From Ichthyophonus hoferi (taxonomy: Eukaryota; Opisthokonta; Ichthyosporea; Ichthyophonida; Ichthyophonidae), in contig NAOQ01000783.1 in NCBI GenBank assembly GCA_002751075.1, positions 1-12,323 on the forward strand: 12,323 bases of DNA, written 5' to 3'. Made by a program: the position numbers and the translations under genes. The notes below the pieces were generated by a model, which worked only from the letters and a program-made list of their open reading frames with translations, made no database searches and was not told where the DNA came from. Shown in pieces: positions 10,201 to 12,323 of the stretch. How positions within the stretch are numbered: the first letter of the stretch is position 1; each line of letters opens with the position of its first letter.

Positions 10201-12233
10201 CCTAGTATACCTAGACTAGCATGACCCGCAGGCCAGAACGATGAGATCTCACTAACAGGGTTGGGTTGGGTGCAGTTGATGGGAAACGGCAACTCCGTTT
10301 AAGTCTTAACTTTGATCCACAGACCATTATGTTGTTCAAGGAGACTCGTAATCTAGAGTGGCTGGGCTTTAGGGTGCCATTTGGCCTGAAGGTAAGAGGG
10401 ATGGATATGATCTTTATGTCTATATACACATTTGTTCATGTTCTTTGAGTATAAGCATTGCGTGAGTGCCATTTTATTCATTTGTGTTTCTACAATAGTC
10501 ATAAAATATTGTTTTTCTATTGTTTTGTTTTTGTGCAGTAAATGGGTACTGTGTTGTTTGTTTTTTATATATTCCGTTGAGTATTTTTTTTAATTTATAT
10601 ATGGCCACCGTGTGGCTCTGTACTTGTACTTGCCATATACATACAGAATAAAAAATATTTTTGTTGGCATGCTAACATATATTACAAAACCATTATAACC
10701 CATATTATATAGGTAACATTGCCATTGGATTAGCGAGGTCTTAGTTGTAGACATACACACATGCATTCCCACTCATCCATAAAAGTGGCTATTGCAGTTT
10801 TTGCTGTTATTGATACGGTTCAGACAGGCTACTTACCTCTCCTACACCTATATCTCTTATATCACCTGTATCACAGCAAATGGCTACTGTAGTGGCCAAT
10901 ATGTATCCCACTGCAGTCTACCTGAACGAGTCTATCAGGACGTACACCCAGACCTGTGCCAAGGCAAGCTATTCTTCATTCTCTTTGATTTCCTTTTCTT
11001 TCCTCGGTTTGAGCTCTACTGTCCTCTCGTTTTCTTTCTTATAAAATATACATGATCTGGTTGTAAGTTATATATACATGTATATATAGGTTCTTAGGAA
11101 TATATATACGTATATACAGCCTTTCAGCTGCTCATCTCTCCTCTGTGTTATTTTCTTTCTCACTATATCTTTAACATACCATGATTTGACTTTTATCTTT
11201 GCGTTTCTATTGGTTTATTAAACCCATACAGTAAACCAGTCTAAACCCTTCACCCACTGTCTTTATTAGTATTCGGTTTTCTTATGGTAGCTATCTATAT
11301 CAATATATATATATGTTTATTTGCAATCATTACATTTCTACTTGTGCTGCATGCATAAAAGTATAGTAGTTCTTATTGCTGTTGGTAACTAATTACTAGC
11401 TTAAAGATATAAGCGCTACTATCCAAGCATGCACTCTATATAGGCAGTCACAGTCAATCTTATTTTCTCCTTCAATCCCACACCCGATGTGCTCTTTAAC
11501 TCCTTTACCAGTGAGATACCTGTAAGAAAATGCTAATCAATTATACGTATGGGGTGGACATGGACAGGTGACGAATGTTGTGGAGCCCTTGGTAGCTGAG
11601 CTACACCGGCAGATTCATACTACCATTTCTGAAGGAGTTGGCCTGCATTGGGAGAATCACCGCTTAGATGGCTACGTGAAGCGCATTTCAAATGAGGTCT
11701 ACACATTCCAGGAGAAGGTAGTCCTTGATGTTATTCTTCTTACAATCTACTTTCTTTTTTTGTATTCTCTCCCCTCTCTCCACGCCACTTTTTTTCATAT
11801 TATATCTCTTCCCTTCTGTTTTCATTAATTATCTTTTGTTCCATATATACCAATCTAGCATGCAAAGCAAAGAAAAACCTCACAATATTTTCACCTTTAT
11901 TTATGTTTGTGATATATTCCCCATATGCCTATCTACTTCCACTCTAGCATTGCAACGGAAGTGAAAGTAGAAGCATGGTAACCAGGTCGAGATAACGGTA
12001 AAGCAATATAATAATATTCATGTTTATGCTAATCCATACTGACGCCATGCTGTCTCCCTATCCTACGCCTGTCCTATCTAGGTGGACGAGGTGATCACCA
12101 TCACCAATGGCCTGCAGGAGGCTGTAAACGATCTAGGTACCTGTGATCTTACCTATCAGGCACTTAACGACCGCCTGGCTGCCATGCAGGGTCTAGTGGA
12201 TGAGATGAACTTGAAGAAATATGCCAACCTGAC
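1136..12233 (+). CDS. DYNC1H1: Cytoplasmic dynein-1 heavy chain, N-terminal tail (exons 1-21, 3'-incomplete)
   Basis: The heavy chain is the force-generating ATPase of the minus-end-directed microtubule motor. Its tail dimerises and carries the intermediate and light-intermediate chains. Model: join(1136-1236, 1536-1696, 1963-2063, 2603-2756, 3293-3411, 3694-3804, 4263-4380, 5084-5176, 5907-6030, 6626-6698, 6854-6904, 7184-7306, 7631-7754, 8044-8237, 8698-8796, 9189-9363, 9633-9776, 10276-10391, 10877-10963, 11568-11717, 12082-12233). This gives 856 codons plus 2 nt. Every junction keeps frame. Residues 1-33 are a Ser/Thr/Pro/Ala-rich leader. About 40-200 matches the N-terminal dimerisation domain. 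The rest is helical-bundle tail (DHC_N1 type) covering the chain-binding region, roughly 440-760 by analogy with mammals. Landmarks: SQLRVL 128-133, MKDFPLN 327-333, FRRQH 461-465, FNALFVRP 557-564, WLGFRVP 717-723. Axonemal and dynein-2 heavy chains lack this combination. Start choice: ATG in good context (A at -3, G at +4), in-frame TAG at 1100-1102. Confidence 0.96.
1237..1535 (+). other. Intron 1 (phase 2, 299 bp)
   Basis: GTAATC donor, CCAG acceptor, with ACTGAT branch-like words just upstream. The frame at 1335-1655 that crosses this intron is a shadow: its second half is exon 2 read in the wrong frame. Confidence 0.65.
1536..1696 (+). CDS. DYNC1H1: Exon 2: start of the N-terminal dimerisation domain
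   Basis: It encodes [15 protein letters not shown], then an acidic helical segment and [17 protein letters not shown]. This parallels the human VLQKHLRKLVPLLL and KFLSDPQVHTVLVER blocks. Acceptor ccag at 1534-1535, donor GTAAAC at 1697, leaving one base (phase 1). A second acceptor at 1548-1549 lies within this exon. Confidence 0.85.
1697..1962 (+). other. Intron 2 (phase 1, 266 bp) with decoy splice sites
   Basis: The donor at 1697 and acceptor cag at 1960-1962 give a Glu codon across the junction and keep frame. A perfect TACTAAC branch word sits at 1943-1949, but the acceptor has almost no pyrimidine tract. Inside the intron is a stronger-looking acceptor, tttttacag, ending at 1732 and a GTGAGA donor at 1765. 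Together they would bound a 32-nt exon ending in TAA. Confidence 0.8.
1963..2063 (+). CDS. DYNC1H1: Exon 3: dimerisation domain
   Basis: It encodes [16 protein letters not shown], then [18 protein letters not shown]. This matches the human [23 protein letters not shown] region; SLAFIK is identical. The human acidic linker before it is shorter here. Donor GTAGGC at 2064, phase 0. The minus-strand frames over this stretch are shadows. Confidence 0.88.
2064..2602 (+). other. Intron 3 (phase 0, 539 bp) with a CA-rich microsatellite
   Basis: GTAGGC donor; acceptor after a T-rich tract (cttttttttggctgcag). It contains TA-rich sequence at 2087-2170 and an imperfect ACACAT/ACATAC repeat at 2179-2218. 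Nothing else was recognised. Confidence 0.85.
2179..2218. repeat. ACACAT-type microsatellite in intron 3
   Basis: An imperfect tandem of ACAT/ACAC units in about 40 bp of alternating purine-pyrimidine sequence. Related low-complexity tracts recur in introns 4 and 5. Confidence 0.85.
2603..2756 (+). CDS. DYNC1H1: Exon 4: dimerisation domain, SQLRVL block
   Basis: It encodes [16 protein letters not shown], then [18 protein letters not shown] and [16 protein letters not shown] plus one base. It parallels the human [22 protein letters not shown] and NAVAPFFKSYI blocks. Acceptor ctgcag ends at 2602; donor GTGTGT at 2757, phase 1. Confidence 0.93.
2757..3292 (+). other. Intron 4 (phase 1, 536 bp)
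   Basis: GTGTGT donor; pyrimidine-rich acceptor (cctctttctatag). It is rich in CA and TA words, including an alternating tract at 3129-3163. No gene or mobile element was recognised. Confidence 0.88.
3293..3411 (+). CDS. DYNC1H1: Exon 5: end of dimerisation domain into tail
   Basis: The junction codon is Ala, giving [14 protein letters not shown], then [19 protein letters not shown] and ENHLAK. It matches the human [21 protein letters not shown] and EIPEISLPIHPMI segments. Donor GTACCT at 3412 is a weak variant, phase 0. The open frame continues into the intron on both sides, so the frame alone does not show the exon ends. Confidence 0.93.
3412..3693 (+). other. Intron 5 (phase 0, 282 bp) with a CA/TA microsatellite
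   Basis: GTACCT donor; acceptor gacag at 3689-3693, with a GCTAACA branch-like word near 3662-3668 and little pyrimidine tract. It contains the CA/TA repeat at 3535-3606. Confidence 0.85.
3535..3606. repeat. Compound CA/TA microsatellite in intron 5
   Basis: ACATATAC/ACATAC units lead into an uninterrupted AT run (3566-3589), then GCACGCACATACATAC. The tract is almost entirely alternating purine-pyrimidine. Confidence 0.9.
3694..3804 (+). CDS. DYNC1H1: Exon 6: tail
   Basis: It encodes [14 protein letters not shown], then [20 protein letters not shown] and ILK. It corresponds to human [21 protein letters not shown] and NRWIREIQK. It is 37 codons, phase 0 at both ends, with a good donor GTAAGA at 3805. 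It was found by homology and frame only. Confidence 0.9.
3805..4262 (+). other. Intron 6 (phase 0, 458 bp)
   Basis: GTAAGA donor; acceptor cttttaacccag. It contains T-rich sequence at 4060-4125 and a TCACGTGA word at 4198-4205 that also occurs in the promoter and in intron 7. No other feature seen. Confidence 0.88.
4263..4380 (+). CDS. DYNC1H1: Exon 7: tail, EI-FW-N-ERAL block
   Basis: It encodes [18 protein letters not shown], then [20 protein letters not shown] and V plus one base. Human [20 protein letters not shown] and NLERALYRIQEKRESPEV match closely. Donor GTGGGT at 4381 is chosen over GTAACT at 4385 because the next exon begins with two bases of a Glu codon. Confidence 0.92.
4381..5083 (+). 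other. Intron 7 (phase 1, 703 bp)
   Basis: GTGGGT donor; acceptor tgtctag ending at 5083. It holds a T-rich run at 4892-4918 and the second intronic TCACGTGA word at 4807-4814. Open frames on both strands here show no homology to anything I recognise and are treated as noise. Confidence 0.87.
5084..5176 (+). CDS. DYNC1H1: Exon 8: tail
   Basis: It encodes [18 protein letters not shown], then [13 protein letters not shown] plus one base. It parallels human [20 protein letters not shown] and TDTGLKQALETV. Acceptor tctag ends at 5083; donor GTAGTT at 5177, phase 1. Confidence 0.92.
5177..5906 (+). other. Intron 8 (phase 1, 730 bp, the longest)
   Basis: GTAGTT donor; acceptor atacag ending at 5906. 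It contains a perfect inverted repeat at 5386-5404 with 9-bp arms. Otherwise AT-rich, with no gene, RNA or mobile element recognised. Confidence 0.87.
5386..5404. repeat. Perfect short inverted repeat in intron 8
   Basis: ACTTTTGTT and AACAAAAGT flank a single T, so 19 bases form a perfect palindrome apart from the central base. No wider terminal repeat or duplication surrounds it. Confidence 0.8.
5907..6030 (+). CDS. DYNC1H1: Exon 9: tail, MKDFPLN block
   Basis: It encodes [18 protein letters not shown], then [20 protein letters not shown] and LRN plus two bases. Human [20 protein letters not shown] and IFTHLRKIRNT are very close, making this one of the best-conserved parts. Donor GTAGGT at 6031, phase 2. 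Confidence 0.95.
6031..6625 (+). other. Intron 9 (phase 2, 595 bp)
   Basis: GTAGGT donor; acceptor gtttgcag ending at 6625. The 100-codon minus-strand frame at 6224-6526 shows no recognisable domain and is treated as chance. A CACGTG word at 6346-6351 lacks the flanks seen in the other three sites. Confidence 0.87.
6626..6698 (+). CDS. DYNC1H1: Exon 10: tail
   Basis: The junction codon is Thr, then [18 protein letters not shown] and DEQMRK. It matches human [20 protein letters not shown]. It is 73 nt, from phase 2 to phase 0, with donor GTAGGA at 6699. Confidence 0.93.
6699..6853 (+). other. Intron 10 (phase 0, 155 bp, the shortest)
   Basis: GTAGGA donor; CTAAC branch word at 6831-6835, 18 bases before acceptor tttacag, with an A-rich rather than T-rich spacer. 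Confidence 0.88.
6854..6904 (+). CDS. DYNC1H1: Exon 11: small 51-nt tail exon
   Basis: Seventeen codons, [17 protein letters not shown], phase 0 on both sides, equivalent to human [20 protein letters not shown] in position. It is too short to find by frame length. The case rests on acceptor tttacag, donor GTAGGC at 6905 and fit between exons 10 and 12. Being a multiple of three, it could be skipped without a frameshift. Confidence 0.88.
6905..7183 (+). other. Intron 11 (phase 0, 279 bp)
   Basis: GTAGGC donor; acceptor cccacag ending at 7183, with a TCTAATT branch-like word near 7158-7164. Nothing else recognised. Confidence 0.87.
7184..7306 (+). CDS. DYNC1H1: Exon 12: tail, start of chain-binding region
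   Basis: It encodes [19 protein letters not shown], then [19 protein letters not shown] and HNR. It parallels human [20 protein letters not shown] and RDIVKRKREEN. It is 41 codons, phase 0 at both ends, with donor GTATGA at 7307. Confidence 0.92.
7307..7630 (+). other. Intron 12 (phase 0, 324 bp)
   Basis: GTATGA donor; acceptor ctatctacag ending at 7630, followed by a second acceptor ttacag ending at 7636. A TACAC-rich patch at 7346-7380 is a weak reverse complement of the GTGTAG tract in intron 14. An ATGATGA word near 7400 has no partner D box. Confidence 0.85.
7631..7754 (+). CDS. DYNC1H1: Exon 13: tail, FRRQH block
   Basis: It encodes [16 protein letters not shown], then [20 protein letters not shown] and TSNMA plus one base. 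Human [20 protein letters not shown] and AVIVRVLR match well. Donor GTAAAG at 7755, phase 1. The start could be 7637 instead, which removes Leu-Gln. Confidence 0.92.
7755..8043 (+). other. Intron 13 (phase 1, 289 bp)
   Basis: GTAAAG donor; acceptor with an unusually long pyrimidine tract (7978-8043) ending cacacacag. No exon for the human insert loop at this point could be found inside it. Confidence 0.87.
8044..8237 (+). CDS. DYNC1H1: Exon 14: tail helical bundle
   Basis: The junction codon is Asp. It encodes [20 protein letters not shown], then an acidic stretch, [18 protein letters not shown] and [10 protein letters not shown]. Human [31 protein letters not shown] and TAKNANE align directly. 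It is the longest exon here (194 nt), donor GTGTGT at 8238, phase 0. Relative to human, about 20 residues before this exon are missing, in a likely surface loop. Confidence 0.95.
8238..8287. repeat. GTGTAG-type tandem repeat at the exon 14 donor
   Basis: About 50 bp of imperfect GTGTAG/GTGTA units begins at the first base of intron 14, so the splice donor is built from repeat sequence. Confidence 0.8.
8238..8697 (+). other. Intron 14 (phase 0, 460 bp) with GTGTAG minisatellite
   Basis: The donor GTGTGT opens straight into a GTGTAG-type repeat (8238-8287). The acceptor is cacacag ending at 8697. A 98-codon frame at 8342-8638 has a Cys/His pattern loosely like a C2H2 finger but is judged chance. 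Confidence 0.87.
8698..8796 (+). CDS. DYNC1H1: Exon 15: tail, FNALFVRP block
   Basis: It encodes [19 protein letters not shown], then [14 protein letters not shown]. Against the human segment as I recall it, 26 of 33 positions are identical, the strongest match in the window. It is phase 0 at both ends, with donor GTGGGT at 8797. Confidence 0.96.
8797..9188 (+). other. Intron 15 (phase 0, 392 bp)
   Basis: GTGGGT donor; acceptor gagcag ending at 9188, with TCTAATC at 9166-9172 and a purine-rich spacer instead of a pyrimidine tract. The overlapping frames at 8940-9255 are shadows. Confidence 0.87.
9189..9363 (+). CDS. DYNC1H1: Exon 16: tail, IIW-RQI-RQL block
   Basis: It encodes [18 protein letters not shown], then [20 protein letters not shown] and [19 protein letters not shown] plus one base. 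Human [20 protein letters not shown] and [20 protein letters not shown] match. Donor GTATAA at 9364, phase 1. In mammals the light-intermediate-chain site begins near this region. Confidence 0.95.
9364..9632 (+). other. Intron 16 (phase 1, 269 bp)
   Basis: GTATAA donor; acceptor aacgtag ending at 9632. An AAT repeat and an A12 run (9564-9602) directly precede a CTAAAC branch-like word, so the acceptor has an A-rich, not T-rich, upstream region. Confidence 0.87.
9564..9602. repeat. AAT microsatellite and A12 run
   Basis: Imperfect AAT/AAC units end in twelve adenines (9591-9602), about 30 bases before the exon 17 acceptor. Confidence 0.9.
9633..9776 (+). CDS. DYNC1H1: Exon 17: tail, GW-DSF-IFT block
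   Basis: The junction codon is Gly, then [36 protein letters not shown] and [11 protein letters not shown] plus one base. It matches human GWENHVEGQKLKQDGDSF, LNTQEIFDDWARKV and SGRIFT. Donor GTGAGT at 9777, phase 1. Confidence 0.95.
9777..10275 (+). other. Intron 17 (phase 1, 499 bp)
   Basis: GTGAGT donor; CACTAAC branch word at 10250-10256, then a G-rich spacer and acceptor gtgcag ending at 10275. It contains an AT microsatellite at 9961-9983. An earlier acceptor-like cgcag ending at 10231 is out of frame with the conserved coding sequence. Confidence 0.87.
9961..9983. repeat. AT dinucleotide microsatellite in intron 17
   Basis: An uninterrupted AT run of 23 bases. Confidence 0.92.
10276..10391 (+). 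CDS. DYNC1H1: Exon 18: tail, WLGFRVP block
   Basis: The junction codon is Ile, then [34 protein letters not shown] and FGLK. It matches human [20 protein letters not shown] and LKWLGFRVPL. The human Arg-rich loop after IFTI is about ten residues shorter here. Good donor GTAAGA at 10392, phase 0. Confidence 0.95.
10392..10876 (+). other. Intron 18 (phase 0, 485 bp)
   Basis: GTAAGA donor; acceptor atcacag ending at 10876. AT-rich and T-rich; the frames crossing it on both strands show nothing recognisable. Confidence 0.87.
10877..10963 (+). CDS. DYNC1H1: Exon 19: tail; ends at a GC donor
   Basis: It encodes [18 protein letters not shown], then [11 protein letters not shown]. It corresponds to human [20 protein letters not shown] and YERTCEK. 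Homology places the end at AAG 10961-10963, where the intron begins GCAAGC, the classic GC-AG donor. It is 29 codons, phase 0 at both ends. Confidence 0.9.
10964..11567 (+). other. Intron 19 (phase 0, 604 bp), GC-AG type
   Basis: It begins GCAAGC and ends gacag, with a GCTAATC branch-like word at 11532-11538. It has TA-rich patches near 11070-11115 and 11299-11315. No gene or mobile element recognised. Confidence 0.85.
11568..11717 (+). CDS. DYNC1H1: Exon 20: tail, [10 protein letters not shown] block
   Basis: It encodes [19 protein letters not shown], then [20 protein letters not shown] and [11 protein letters not shown]. It matches human [20 protein letters not shown] and LDPYVQRLAETVFNFQEK. 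It is 50 codons, phase 0 at both ends, with donor GTAGTC at 11718. Confidence 0.95.
11718..12081 (+). other. Intron 20 (phase 0, 364 bp)
   Basis: GTAGTC donor; acceptor ctatctag ending at 12081 after a short pyrimidine-rich stretch. T- and C-rich sequence near 11736-11850. Nothing else seen. Confidence 0.87.
12082..12233 (+). CDS. DYNC1H1: Exon 21: tail (last exon in window)
   Basis: It encodes [19 protein letters not shown], then [20 protein letters not shown] and [11 protein letters not shown] plus two bases. It matches human [20 protein letters not shown] and [20 protein letters not shown]. It ends at a perfect donor GTAAGT (12234) in phase 2. The gene continues past the window. Confidence 0.94.
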
Positions 12234-12245
12234 GTAAGTTTATTG

Positions 12246-12323
<78 letters not shown>
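12234..12323 (+). other. Intron 21, 5' part
   Basis: GTAAGT donor; the rest of the visible intron is the ATT microsatellite. The acceptor lies outside the window. Confidence 0.9.
12247..12323. repeat. ATT trinucleotide microsatellite, truncated by window end
   Basis: About 25 uninterrupted ATT units run to the last base given, starting 13 bases after the exon 21 donor. The true length is unknown, and assembly or read breaks at such tracts are common. Confidence 0.95.

Noticed and set aside
10232-10275. Exon 18 starting at the earlier acceptor cgcag
   Set aside because: It puts the conserved LSLNF and WLGFRVP codons out of frame, whereas the acceptor at 10275 gives the expected IFTI junction.
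1-12323. A novel multi-gene system, CRISPR array or viral fossil
   Set aside because: Both strands were read throughout. The window is explained by one conserved host gene with ordinary introns, and no array, capsid, polymerase or terminal repeat was recognised.

Overview
This is a eukaryotic nuclear window that holds one protein-coding gene on the + strand. It is the 5' end of a cytoplasmic dynein-1 heavy chain gene (DYNC1H1/DHC1 family). I reconstruct 21 consecutive coding exons from an ATG at 1136 to a splice donor at 12234. Their phases agree at every junction, and together they give 2,570 coding bases, or 856 codons plus 2 nt, with no internal stop. The product aligns along its whole length, in order, with the N-terminal tail of human DYNC1H1. 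That comparison uses the human sequence as I recall it; no alignment was run. Shared blocks include [33 protein letters not shown] and TFQEKV. At the family's usual length of about 4,600 residues, the window covers roughly the first fifth of the protein. Linker, AAA+ ring, stalk and microtubule-binding domain must lie beyond the right edge.

Layout: 1-900 is AT-rich flank with no recognisable gene, a long T tract and a few E2F/MCB-like words. 900-1135 is the likely promoter and 5' UTR, with a perfect GTCACGTGAC palindrome, three CAATCAC words (one inverted) and two overlapping hairpins that abut the start codon. 1136-12233 is exons 1-21 separated by 20 introns of 155-730 bp (mean 426 bp). 12234-12323 is the start of intron 21, almost entirely an ATT microsatellite. 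The introns hold CA/TA and AT microsatellites but no recognisable mobile element or RNA gene.

Organism: a conserved cytoplasmic dynein-1 rules out land plants. The gene is intron-dense, with medium-length AT-rich introns, GT-AG borders (one GC-AG), frequent CTAAY branch-like motifs and often weak polypyrimidine tracts. Introns this long are unusual for typical fungi. A unicellular holozoan (for example ichthyosporean-like) or another early-branching opisthokont would fit, but this is inference.

I see no new multi-gene system. What deserves a second look is RNA-level: a possible 32-nt poison exon in intron 2, duplicated phase-compatible splice sites around intron 1, a tandem acceptor at exon 13, a GC-AG intron, a G-rich acceptor at exon 18 and the structured start-codon region.
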